Source of the DNA: Pseudomonadota bacterium
GTDB taxonomy: Bacteria > Pseudomonadota > Alphaproteobacteria > Micropepsales > Micropepsaceae
Assembly: GCA_025360685.1 (NCBI GenBank)
Contig: JANYBR010000336.1
Coordinates: 1-11,687 of the forward strand
Length of the DNA stretch: 11,687 bases
Direction: 5' to 3'
The number at the start of each line of letters is the position of its first letter. The first letter of the stretch is position 1. Below the pieces are notes generated by a model, which did not search any database, was not told the origin of the DNA, and saw only the letters and a program-made list of their open reading frames with translations. The translations under genes were made by a program, and so were the position numbers. This document shows, piece by piece, positions 1 through 6,370 of this stretch.

Positions 1-2
1 CC

Positions 3-302
3 GTGTGGTCGCCGCGCGGCGACTTGATCGCGTTCACGAAGCAGTTTGGCGCGACGTTTGCGATTGGGGTTATGCGCCCCGACGGTTCGGGCGAGCGAAT
101 CTTGACGCAGAGCTTTTCCGACGAAGGTCCGACATGGTCGCCGAACGGACGGGTAATTCTGTTCACACGCACGACACCCGGCCGAGGCGGTGCCAGTGGC
201 GTCTCACAAATATGGTCGATTGACTTAACGGGCCGGAACGAACGCCGTGTCATAACACCCGGTGAAGCGTCCGACCCTGCTTGGTCTCCGCTCAATCGCT
301 AA
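3..302 (+). CDS. tolB: TolB C-terminus (partial, 5' end outside window)
   Basis: This is the last 99 residues of TolB, the periplasmic beta-propeller protein of the Tol-Pal system, which helps keep the outer membrane attached and constricting at division. Two PD40-type blades are visible: a WSPRGDLIAFTK strand near residue 2 and a WSPNGRVILFTR block near residue 46. The ending, with SIDLTGRNERR around residues 72-82 and ASDPAWSPL near the terminus, is the conserved TolB C-terminus. The frame is open to the left edge, so the GTG at position 3 is an internal valine and not the start. In most proteobacteria pal follows tolB on the same strand. Here a gene on the opposite strand and an insertion sequence follow instead, so the normal tol-pal order is not seen. 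Identity is secure; completeness cannot be judged. Confidence 0.93.
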   Translation: MWSPRGDLIAFTKQFGATFAIGVMRPDGSGERILTQSFSDEGPTWSPNGRVILFTRTTPGRGGASGVSQIWSIDLTGRNERRVITPGEASDPAWSPLNR

Positions 303-311
303 CCTCGTTTC

Positions 312-338
312 GCGGTGAAGCTGAAAGAGCTTGGCCGC
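312..338. terminator. Hairpin between convergent tolB and the minus-strand fragment
   Basis: GCGG (312-315) pairs with CCGC (335-338), and AAGCT (318-322) pairs with AGCTT (328-332) around a GAAAG loop, with one G.U pair and one mismatch between the two arms. It lies just after the tolB stop and at the stop of the opposing gene, as a bidirectional terminator would. There is no clear T-tract on either side, so this is only a candidate. Confidence 0.35.
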
Positions 339-649
339 TAGGTGCCACGCGAAGCTTCTCGATAGCCCGGCGGTTTCATCGGCGTGAAAGGCACACGGTA
401 GCCCATGTTGTCGATCACCACCTTGACGTCGATGTCGGGGGGCGTGTCGGCGCTCGAACCGCGCGAACCGTTCTCGAGCTCACCGACGGTCCGCGCATCA
501 TACGTGCGATCGACCTGATTGCGCAGGCGCTGCTCGGCGTCGTACCAGCGTGTCTTGCCCGCCGTGTCGGCGCAGCTTGCAAGTTCGTCCTCGCTCGTCG
601 CACCCCAGTGTGAATCGGCATGGAATATTGACCCGCATTGCCTCACCAA
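338..649 (-). CDS. Unrecognised protein fragment abutting the insertion sequence
   Basis: I do not recognise this protein. The minus-strand frame encodes up to 103 residues, ending in a proline- and arginine-rich tail (FTPMKPPGYREASRGT). It contains an acidic, Asp-rich stretch (SADTPPDIDVKVVIDNMGYR) near residues 65-85. Codons in this frame end almost uniformly in G or C, which is typical of real genes in this DNA and argues against a shadow frame. The only starts are a TTG at 649 and a GTG at 646, neither with a visible ribosome site. The frame stays open across the left end of the insertion sequence (653) until a stop at 713-715. The simplest reading is a 3' gene remnant whose 5' part was cut off by the element. 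An intact small protein with a weak start is the alternative. Confidence 0.5.
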   Translation of the reverse strand: MVRQCGSIFHADSHWGATSEDELASCADTAGKTRWYDAEQRLRNQVDRTYDARTVGELENGSRGSSADTPPDIDVKVVIDNMGYRVPFTPMKPPGYREASRGT

Positions 650-652
650 GAA

Positions 653-670
653 TGTTACTGAACAACTTGC
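653..670. repeat. Left terminal inverted repeat of the insertion sequence
   Basis: TGTTAC followed by an imperfect match (about 12 of 18 positions) to the reverse complement of 2337-2354. The first six bases match exactly. Confidence 0.5.
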
Positions 671-685
671 GCCGATGACTGGGGC

Positions 686-713
686 GGCGTCACCGAATCG
701 GGTCGGTGACGCC
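686..713. promoter_or_regulatory. Perfect 11-bp hairpin at the transposase translation start
   Basis: GGCGTCACCGA (686-696) is the exact reverse complement of TCGGTGACGCC (703-713), leaving a six-base loop ATCGGG. The right arm ends one base before the ATG at 715 and covers the alternative GTG at 706. In mRNA it would occupy the ribosome-binding region. Several insertion sequences (IS10, IS30 and IS50 are known cases) use such structures to keep transcripts read in from outside from being translated into transposase. That role here is inference; the pairing itself is seen directly. Confidence 0.6.
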
Positions 714-714
714 T

Positions 715-2352
715 ATGGCGAGCAAGATCAGCATGGGCGCGCGGCGCGAGGTGACGGCAGCGGTAGTTGAGCGTTACCGATCTGCGGGGCGGAAGGAGAA
801 AGGTCGCATCCTCGATGAATTGACCGCGGTGACGGGTTGGCATCGCAAGCACGCTGTTCGGACGCTTTCGCGCCGTGCAGCAGGCGCGCCGGCGGGGATC
901 GAGAGCAGGCACGGCAAATATGAGAGCGTGGGCGATGCGCTCACCGCGCTCTGGGAGGCCTCCGACCGCGTGTGTGGGAAGCGGTTGAAGGTGATGATCC
1001 CCGTACTGCTGCCGGCCCTCGAGCGGCATGGGCGTCTCAAATTATCGAGCAGCGAACGCACGCTCCTCCAAGGCGTAAGCGCTGCAACAATCGATCGCAA
1101 ATTAGTCAGCGTGAAGATTGCGGCATCGGGCGGCCGTCGGCGACGCGTGGGCTTCTATACCGCGATCCGGCGTGAAGTGCCGATCCGCACGTTCAACGAC
1201 TGGCATAGTCCACCGCCAGGGTTCTGCGAGATCGACATGGTCGCGCATGGAGGACCGTCTGTCGCCGGTTCCTTCATCCAAACGCTGACGATGGTCGATG
1301 TGGCCACGGGGTGGACCGAATGCCTGCCGCTCATAACCCGTGACGGGAGCCTGGTCGTCGAGGCGTTGGCGCGGGCTCAAAGCTTGTTCCCGTGGTTGAT
1401 CCGCGGTGCCGACTTCGACAACGACAGCGCTTTTATGAACGACGCCGTCGTGCCGTGGTGTCGCTCTCAGAACATCGAAGTCACTCGTTCGAGAGCTTAC
1501 AAGAAGAATGATCAGGCGTTCGTCGAGCAGAAGAATGGCGCGATCGTGCGGCGGTTGGTTGGCTACGGCCGCTTCGATGGGATCGAAACGGCGCGCGTGA
1601 TGATGCGGCTCTATGGGGCAGCTCGGCTCTTTGTGAACTTCTTTCAGCCGTCATTCAAATTGAAGGCGAAGCGACGCGAGGGGGCGAAGATCATCAAGCA
1701 GTACCACCCGCCCAAGACACCCTATGAACGTGCGCTAGCGCATCCCGGCCTCTCGAAGGCAATCAAGCAGCAGCTGCGCATGGTCTACCGAGGTCTCGAT
1801 GCAATCGCGCTGCTTGGCGAGATTCGAGCGGCGCAGGCCGAGCTTGGCGAGCGCATCGACCGGCGCAGATGGGCCGCATCACCCAACCCAGCGCCGACCA
1901 ATCCGGCAATATTTGCTGAAACCCTTGGAAAGGGCCCGACCGGCGAGATCCGTGCGACGCATCGTAGGCAACGTCGGCCCTACAAGGTCCGCGCGCGCCA
2001 GCCTTCCAAGCTTGATCCGCATCTCGCTGCGATCAACGCCTGGTTGATGGTCGAACCTCAGATGACGGCGCTCGCAATCATACGCCGTCTTGCAGAATTC
2101 GACCCCGTGACGTTCAGCGACAAACAACACTCAATCGTCCAGAGGCTTCTGCGGTCAATCAGGCGAACGTCAGCAACCCGCCTGGTCGCGGTGGAATCGA
2201 TCAGTGTACTGAACATGGCGGTCGTGAAGGACGCAGATGTGGGCGGCGCTGCGTGTGATGAGACCTCCGCGCCGCCCACACCTCCGTCTTCGAGCATCGG
2301 GAACAACAAACATTGGAACTCAGAGCCCGGTTCCTGGCCCGCCGTCGGGTAA
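715..2352 (+). CDS. Transposase with integrase (rve) DDE catalytic core
   Basis: The protein of about 545 residues cuts and joins the ends of its insertion sequence. Numbering from the alternative GTG at 706, a helical DNA-binding region occupies residues 10-60 (RYRSAGRKEKGRILDEL, then GWHRKHAVR). The integrase core follows. Catalytic aspartate D177 lies in FCEIDMVAHGG, the second D238 in ADFDNDSAFMN, and glutamate E274 in KKNDQAFVEQKNG. The last two are separated by 35 residues, the DD(35)E spacing of IS3/retroviral-type integrases. All three acidic residues are present and there is no frameshift, so it could be active. A basic C-terminal domain (RRQRRPYKVRARQ, residues 420-432) is followed by a Pro/Ser-rich tail ending inside the right terminal repeat. 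I prefer ATG 715 over GTG 706 because the GTG lies in a hairpin and the protein then opens MASKISMGARREV. Neither start has a good ribosome site. Confidence 0.9.
   Translation: MASKISMGARREVTAAVVERYRSAGRKEKGRILDELTAVTGWHRKHAVRTLSRRAAGAPAGIESRHGKYESVGDALTALWEASDRVCGKRLKVMIPVLLPALERHGRLKLSSSERTLLQGVSAATIDRKLVSVKIAASGGRRRRVGFYTAIRREVPIRTFNDWHSPPPGFCEIDMVAHGGPSVAGSFIQTLTMVDVATGWTECLPLITRDGSLVVEALARAQSLFPWLIRGADFDNDSAFMNDAVVPWCRSQNIEVTRSRAYKKNDQAFVEQKNGAIVRRLVGYGRFDGIETARVMMRLYGAARLFVNFFQPSFKLKAKRREGAKIIKQYHPPKTPYERALAHPGLSKAIKQQLRMVYRGLDAIALLGEIRAAQAELGERIDRRRWAASPNPAPTNPAIFAETLGKGPTGEIRATHRRQRRPYKVRARQPSKLDPHLAAINAWLMVEPQMTALAIIRRLAEFDPVTFSDKQHSIVQRLLRSIRRTSATRLVAVESISVLNMAVVKDADVGGAACDETSAPPTPPSSSIGNNKHWNSEPGSWPAVG
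2238..2280. repeat. 12-bp hairpin near the 3' end of the transposase gene
   Basis: TGTGGGCGGCGC (2238-2249) is the exact reverse complement of GCGCCGCCCACA (2269-2280), with a 19-base loop. It lies about 75 bases inside the right end of the insertion sequence and is translated as part of the transposase tail. No T-tract follows, so a simple terminator is unlikely. It may be a structured subterminal region or a barrier to transcription entering from the right. Confidence 0.55.
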
Positions 2353-2354
2353 CA
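2337..2354. repeat. Right terminal inverted repeat of the insertion sequence
   Basis: It ends GTAACA and matches the left end at about 12 of 18 positions. It contains the transposase TAA stop (2350-2352). Confidence 0.5.
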
Positions 2355-2918
2355 TTTGCAGATGAGGCAATACGCGGGGTCAAACTTCGGTGCCGATTGA
2401 CAGACGCATACGGCGTGCCCTTTGATGTCTATGTTGCCGGCGATCCGTCCGCCCAGCGTTATATATGCGACATCTGGTGGTACATTCATTTTCTGAACCG
2501 GTGGGGCGAGGTCGCCACGCACCTTGGCGATAGGGTTCTCACGTTGCGCTACGAGGATGTGCTCGCTTCGCCGGGCGCCGGGATACGCTCGGTCGCACGA
2601 CACTTCGGCATACGGCTGAGCGAATCTTCGATCCGCCTAGCGGTCGAGGGCTCGTCGAAAAGTGCAATGTTGGCCCACGAAGATCCCGACGCGAGTGAAA
2701 GGGTCATTAGCGTGCGCGCTGAGGACGATCCGGTCTTCGGCCCTCGTGAGAAGGCCACCTTCGATCGAATTGTCGCCGCGAATTTGCGCTATGATTTCGG
2801 CTATCGCCATGCCTCACGCATCGACCCCACTTGTGAAGAAGCGCCCAAAAATCGGGCGTTCTTAGGCGAGTTCGGGCGTGGCGCGCCAGTCCGAGGTGAC
2901 ATAGTTGACAATAATTGA
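2355..2918 (+). pseudogene. Sulfotransferase, C-terminal half only, cut by the insertion sequence
   Basis: This frame resembles the C-terminal half of PF00685-like sulfotransferases, which move sulfate from PAPS to a hydroxyl. Recognisable parts are an aromatic helix (YICDIWWYIHFLNRW), the RYEDVLASP block followed by a helix (IRSVARHFGI), the ESSIRLAVEGSSKSAML segment, and a final AANLRYDFGY ending. The N-terminal P-loop that binds the 5'-phosphosulfate of PAPS is absent. The frame starts at the base after the right terminal repeat. The only in-frame ATG, at 2313, lies inside the insertion sequence and within the transposase gene. The remaining 187 residues are well below the family's usual 250-350 and should be inactive. 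The missing 5' half is not found left of the element, so material was lost. The 3' end overlaps the opposing oxygenase gene by 57 bases, and its tail past 2815 looks nonconserved. Confidence 0.8.
2840..2860 (-). terminator. Candidate terminator after the oxygenase gene
   Basis: GCGCCC (2841-2846) pairs with GGGCGT (2854-2859), extended by one A-T pair, around the loop AAAAATC. On the minus strand it begins right after the oxygenase TAA (2862-2864) and is followed by a pyrimidine-rich tail, CTTCTTC. On the plus strand it is followed by TTCTT. It could work in both directions between the converging genes. Confidence 0.5.
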
Positions 2919-3518
2919 CTTGCGAAGCTCCTGGACGGGATGGTGTCCGACTCCGTGCCATGTGTTCTTGGCCGGAATGAAAATCATGCCGAGGTTCTTG
3001 CCGAAGGGAGCCGAGGTCACGTAGTCGAAATCAGGCGGCCCCCGGTAGATATCCGTGCCGGCCAATTTGAGGCCGGGACTGTCCGTCAGATAGATCGACA
3101 TTGAGAATTTCTTGGGCGCGATGTCCGTGTGTGGCTCGAGCCAAAACCCCGGCGAATCCTGACAATATTCGATCCGCAAATGCGTATCGGTAAGGTCGGT
3201 GCCCGTCGTCTTCTCGATCGCACGCCTGACCTTGGGATCGTTGAAACCTGCGACAAGCCTGCGACACACAGCAAACTTCTGTTGGGCGTCGGGGTTGAAG
3301 AAGACGCGCAGCGAATTGTTCGTCTCGCGCTTGCCGTTGAAGATCGCGCCGTCCGGCGGCGCGAATGGCAGATCCACGATCGCATTGAGGTCGTTTGCCG
3401 GGAGCGCGTCCTTGAGCAGCCAATAATCATACGGCGCCCTGTGATGCGAGGCTCGACCCAAGCATTCAAGAAACACGTCGGCGACTTGTGTCGCCCCTGC
3501 CGAAGCCAAATTCTTCAC
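2862..3518 (-). CDS. 2-oxoglutarate/Fe(II)-dependent oxygenase family protein
   Basis: This 218-residue cytoplasmic protein has the features of a small 2OG-Fe(II) oxygenase of the prolyl-hydroxylase-like fold. These enzymes hydroxylate a substrate while turning 2-oxoglutarate into succinate. The iron ligands are visible as HxD in LEPHTDI (H130, D132) and the distal histidine in NTWHGV (H188). R199 in LRKSIIVNYV is in the usual place for binding 2-oxoglutarate. A jelly-roll strand (SMSIYLTD, 139-146) follows the first motif. The start is the GTG at 3518, with AAGGG at 3526-3530 seven bases upstream. The gene stands alone between a dead sulfotransferase and a GT61 gene. Its substrate is unknown: a sugar or lipid of the neighbouring glycan is plausible from context, a protein residue is possible. 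The class is well supported, the substrate is not. Confidence 0.82.
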   Translation of the reverse strand: MKNLASAGATQVADVFLECLGRASHHRAPYDYWLLKDALPANDLNAIVDLPFAPPDGAIFNGKRETNNSLRVFFNPDAQQKFAVCRRLVAGFNDPKVRRAIEKTTGTDLTDTHLRIEYCQDSPGFWLEPHTDIAPKKFSMSIYLTDSPGLKLAGTDIYRGPPDFDYVTSAPFGKNLGMIFIPAKNTWHGVGHHPVQELRKSIIVNYVTSDWRATPELA

Positions 3519-4066
3519 CGGTCAGCCCTTCCACCAGGAAATTGCACTAGCCTTGATTGCGGGAGGTCCGCACTTGCACCTGCCAAAGTGCAGCCGTCGC
3601 CTGCGCGCCCCTGTGAGTAGCGAGCCTAAACTGCATAGCAGGTTCGTGGCTCTCTATTCTATCCCAAATTTGTACCGAATCTCACGGTCTCGAACGTTGA
3701 TCCTGCGGCGCAATGACCTTCAGCGCCGGCGTCTTCTTCCAGGCAGGACACAGCACGCCTCCCAAGCCTTGCTGCAAAGCCGGCAGCAAGGAGCGGGGCG
3801 AAGCGAAAAAGCAAATATGGGAAACTCTTCGTATTCGGGATCCATGCAGCCACGAAGAAGATCGCAAAGTGTCTCCGAGCAGTGCAACTTTTTTGCACGA
3901 ACCAATGCGTTGCTGCCGCCCAGCGTTCGTGCTTTGAGAAGGGGTCAAGAACAGTTCAGATGGCTTTCCCTTGGCCACTTGCATAGAACAGCAAACACGA
4001 CGTGACAGTCGGGGGAGGTGTGATCTATGTAGTGGTCGCGGATCGTGATGACGAAAGGGTGCTGTC
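3519..4066. other. 548-bp region without a convincing gene
   Basis: It separates the oxygenase start (minus) from the GT61 start (plus), so it must hold both promoters. Open frames exist on both strands, but their translations are Arg/Ser/Cys-rich, lack domain motifs, and compete with one another, as expected of non-coding DNA. It is less GC-rich than the flanking genes in places and contains the inverted repeats listed separately. I cannot place a -35/-10 pair with confidence. It may be decayed remains of a former gene. Confidence 0.55.
3882..3932. repeat. Nested inverted repeats around a T-tract
   Basis: GTGCAA (3882-3887) pairs with TTGCAC (3893-3898) across CTTTT. The overlapping GCACGAAC (3895-3902) is the exact reverse complement of GTTCGTGC (3925-3932), with a 22-base loop. 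The two structures share bases 3895-3898 and so are mutually exclusive. The T-tract lies on the wrong side of the larger stem for a plus-strand terminator. An operator or attenuator-like element is possible. Confidence 0.4.
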
Positions 4067-5254
4067 TTGCGTGACCGTCGCTCGCCACTTGCACGCTTGG
4101 CTCGCTTTCGGAAAAAAAAGCTTTCCTCCCGTGCGATTCTTGGCTTCATCTTCGGTCAAACGTTAGGACGCAGCAAGCGTGCGCGCAATTTCCTGCGCAT
4201 CTATCCCAAGAGCATTGACGCGGCAATCGTCGCAACGAGCAGATTAGACAGCGGCCAGCCCGTTCGGGTGGAAATTGCGGTCGATGATTTCGTTGATCGT
4301 TTTCTGAGGGAGTTCCGCGACGACTTGAGGGATTGCTACGCGCCGGGCCAATTGAAGCTGAGTAAGGAAATTGCGGTTTTCGAGCTGCCGGACTGCGAAG
4401 TGATATGCTGGCTCGGAATGACGATCCATCGTCCAACGGCGATGGTCGTTGCCGGGCGGCCGCGATCGCATCATCTCGCACCGTCTGCGAAGCGTCGGCA
4501 TATTCCGGGCGCGGCCTTGGCGATCATGGACATGCCGGCTGGTGTGACCAGCTATTATCATTTCTTCGAAGATATCGTTGTTGCACTGCGGGCTTTGAAG
4601 CAAATTCCGGCAAGCCAAAAACTGGCTCTTTTGTTTGCCGAATCGCCTCCGCCTTATCAGGCGGAGGTCTTGAAAGCTCTCGAGTGCAAGTTTCCGAACG
4701 TGCGTGTGCAATTCGTCGGGCATCACGAGGTCATCACCGCCGATCGGTTGTTTCAGGCCGTGCCACGACCGGCGCACGCTATCTGCTGGTTCGCATTGCA
4801 AGCGGAATGGCGTGAGGCTGCCGAGCTTGTTCGCAACTGGTATGAGATCGCGCCCAGGCCGCAAACCAGACGCGTTTACTTTTCGCGACGGAACTTACGC
4901 AAACGACGGATCGTCAACGAATCCAAATTGGAGGAAGTCCTCGCGTCGAATGGAATTGAAGCCGTTTCACCTGAAATGCTTACTCATGCGGATCAACTGC
5001 GCTTGATGGCAGAGGTCTCGATGCTTGCCGGTGTCAGCGGTGCCGCACTAACAAATATGATGTTCGCCGCCAATCCGATCACCGTCGTGGAAGTTTTGCC
5101 CGGCGGTGCCTCTTTCCCGTTTTGGTGCGCCCTGGCGTTTGCGTTTGGGCATAAATATCGCGTCATCGTGAGCGAACCCGCGCAGTGGGACGACGACATT
5201 ACGCTCGAACCGACAGCATTGAGCGCAATATTGCAGGAAGCTGCACGGCTCTGA
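4067..5254 (+). CDS. Glycosyltransferase family 61 (DUF563) protein
   Basis: The 395-residue protein matches the GT61 family, inverting glycosyltransferases with bacterial members often found in capsule, LPS and exopolysaccharide loci. Conserved blocks appear in family order: SYYHFFEDIVVAL (162-174), RRVYFSRR (268-275), RRIVNE (280-285), a helix LTHADQLRLMAEVSMLAG (305-322), GVSGAALTNMMF (322-333) and VEVLPG (341-346). No signal peptide or membrane segment is evident, although the N-terminus is very basic (RFRKKK), which would suit peripheral attachment at the membrane. The start is TTG 4067, chosen because GAAAGGG (4053-4059) lies seven bases upstream and no ATG or GTG fits as well. The stop TGA directly abuts the stop of the opposing aminotransferase gene. 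Donor and acceptor sugars cannot be read from the sequence; the neighbouring amino-sugar genes offer a candidate donor. Confidence 0.9.
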   Translation: MRDRRSPLARLARFRKKKLSSRAILGFIFGQTLGRSKRARNFLRIYPKSIDAAIVATSRLDSGQPVRVEIAVDDFVDRFLREFRDDLRDCYAPGQLKLSKEIAVFELPDCEVICWLGMTIHRPTAMVVAGRPRSHHLAPSAKRRHIPGAALAIMDMPAGVTSYYHFFEDIVVALRALKQIPASQKLALLFAESPPPYQAEVLKALECKFPNVRVQFVGHHEVITADRLFQAVPRPAHAICWFALQAEWREAAELVRNWYEIAPRPQTRRVYFSRRNLRKRRIVNESKLEEVLASNGIEAVSPEMLTHADQLRLMAEVSMLAGVSGAALTNMMFAANPITVVEVLPGGASFPFWCALAFAFGHKYRVIVSEPAQWDDDITLEPTALSAILQEAARL

Positions 5255-6370
5255 TCAGGTTGCTGCAAAGAAGGATCGCACCACATCGGTTACGCGGTCG
5301 ATCTCGAGGGCCTGCATGTGCGGCCCAATTGGCAAGCTCAAAACACTATCGCACAGGCGGTCGGCGTCCGAACTTTGTCCCGGCGCGAGATGGGCATAGG
5401 GCGGGTAGCGATAGGGTGGCTTAGGATAGTGAATGAGACAACCTATGCCATGCTCCCGCATGTGTTCGGCGAGCCGGTTTCGAAGCGGTGTGCGCACGAC
5501 ATAAAGGTGCCACACGGCCTCGTTAGCGATCAGACTTGATGGCAGGGTAAGATTCTCGATTCCCGCCAAGCGTTCAGCGTAACGCGCGGCGACGTCACGG
5601 CGACGGGCGTTCCACACATCGAGCTTCCGCAGTTTCACACCGAGCAGCGCGGCTTGGAGTTCGTCGAGTCTTGAGTTGCAGCCTTGCAAGTCATGTTCGT
5701 ATTTCCGATTCCCGCCATAATTCCGCAGTTTGCGCAGTGTTTCGGCAAGCAGGGGACTGTTCGTAGTGATACAGCCGCCATCGCCCAACGCGCCCAAGTT
5801 CTTGCTAGGATAGAACGAAAACCCAGCTGCGAGGCCGAAGGCGCCGCATCGCCGGTCGTTGCGGCGCGCACCGTGCGCCTGCGCCGCATCTTCGATTACA
5901 GCTATGTTGCGAGCGCCAGCAAAATCAAGGATCGGCTCGATATCGACGGGCTCACCGGTCAAATGCACCGGCATGATCGCGCGCGTGCGGTCGGTGACAA
6001 CGGGAGCCACCGTTTCTAGCGACGCGTTCAAACGCCCGTGCGTAGGCTCGGCGGCAACGGGCGTTGCTCCGACCGCGGAGACCGCAAGCCATGTCGCGAT
6101 GAATGTGAACGACGGAACGATGACTTCGTCACCGGGCCCGATTTGGAGAGCCTTCAGAATCAGAGTTAGGGCATCGAGCCCGTTTGCCACACCGATTGCA
6201 TGTGTCGTTTGGCAGTAGTCGGCGAAATCACTTTCAAAGCGTTCCAGTTCCGGACCCGCAATGAACACGCCGGACTCGAACACACGCTGCCACGCATTGT
6301 TCAATTCGGTGGCTAACTCTCGGTGTGCTTCGGCCAAGTTGAGGAATCTTACCTCAGAGTCCAAGACCAT
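5255..6370 (-). CDS. fdtB: DegT/DnrJ/EryC1 sugar aminotransferase, FdtB/QdtB-like
   Basis: This 371-residue PLP enzyme belongs to the sugar aminotransferases. Its nearest recognisable type is the pair FdtB/QdtB, which transfer an amino group from glutamate to C3 of dTDP-3-keto-6-deoxyhexose, giving dTDP-Fuc3N or dTDP-Qui3N. Visible motifs are VRFLNLAEAHREL (7-19), SGVFIAGPELERFE (33-46), the substrate/PLP loop GDEVIVPSFTFIAT (80-93), EDAAQAHGA (160-168) with D161 and Q164 at PLP, FSFYPSKNLGALGDGG (185-199) with the aldimine lysine K190, LRNYGG and NSRLDELQAALL (232-243). The start is ATG 6370, lying 17 bases inside the preceding ketoisomerase gene, which implies translational coupling. The frame stays open to 6463, but that extension is ketoisomerase sequence in another frame. 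One oddity is AAEPTHGRLNAS (106-117), where the family usually reads EP followed by a NID-type motif. Class is certain; Fuc3N versus Qui3N is not resolved. Confidence 0.9.
   Translation of the reverse strand: MVLDSEVRFLNLAEAHRELATELNNAWQRVFESGVFIAGPELERFESDFADYCQTTHAIGVANGLDALTLILKALQIGPGDEVIVPSFTFIATWLAVSAVGATPVAAEPTHGRLNASLETVAPVVTDRTRAIMPVHLTGEPVDIEPILDFAGARNIAVIEDAAQAHGARRNDRRCGAFGLAAGFSFYPSKNLGALGDGGCITTNSPLLAETLRKLRNYGGNRKYEHDLQGCNSRLDELQAALLGVKLRKLDVWNARRRDVAARYAERLAGIENLTLPSSLIANEAVWHLYVVRTPLRNRLAEHMREHGIGCLIHYPKPPYRYPPYAHLAPGQSSDADRLCDSVLSLPIGPHMQALEIDRVTDVVRSFFAAT

Larger units (their letters stand above)
653..2354 (+). mobile_element. Insertion sequence with one DDE transposase (about 1.7 kb)
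   Basis: The boundaries are inferred from the ends. The left end reads TGTTAC at 653 and the right end reads GTAACA at 2349-2354, its reverse complement. About 12 of the first 18 terminal positions match between the two ends, so the inverted repeats are imperfect. The transposase stop codon TAA lies inside the right terminal repeat, a compact layout common in insertion sequences. The right boundary is supported independently: from 2355 onward the frame is sulfotransferase sequence. No target-site duplication is visible: the bases left of 653 (ACCAAGAA) do not match those right of 2354 (TTTGCAGA). The element therefore probably sits at a rearranged junction. The family is likely one of the less-classified (ISNCY-type) rve-core groups, which I cannot confirm. 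Confidence 0.72.

Noticed and set aside
2313..2354. ATG at 2313 as a genuine sulfotransferase start
   Set aside because: Those codons belong to the insertion sequence and the transposase tail; the protein would still lack the PAPS-binding P-loop.
645..2362. Target-site duplication flanking the insertion sequence
   Set aside because: The 8 bases on the left (ACCAAGAA) and on the right (TTTGCAGA) do not match, and shorter direct repeats do not either.
3895..3932. Rho-independent terminator at the 8-bp stem GCACGAAC/GTTCGTGC
   Set aside because: The T-run precedes the stem on the plus strand and becomes an A-run after it on the minus strand, so neither direction gives a stem followed by U.
4048..4074. 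Eight-codon upstream frame (ATG at 4048) overlapping the GT61 TTG start
   Set aside because: It has no ribosome site of its own, and such short frames are expected by chance; nothing suggests attenuation.
3682..4149. 155-residue minus-strand open frame
   Set aside because: It is Arg/Ser-rich, has no domain motif, overlaps the well-supported GT61 start and competes with equally poor frames on the other strand.
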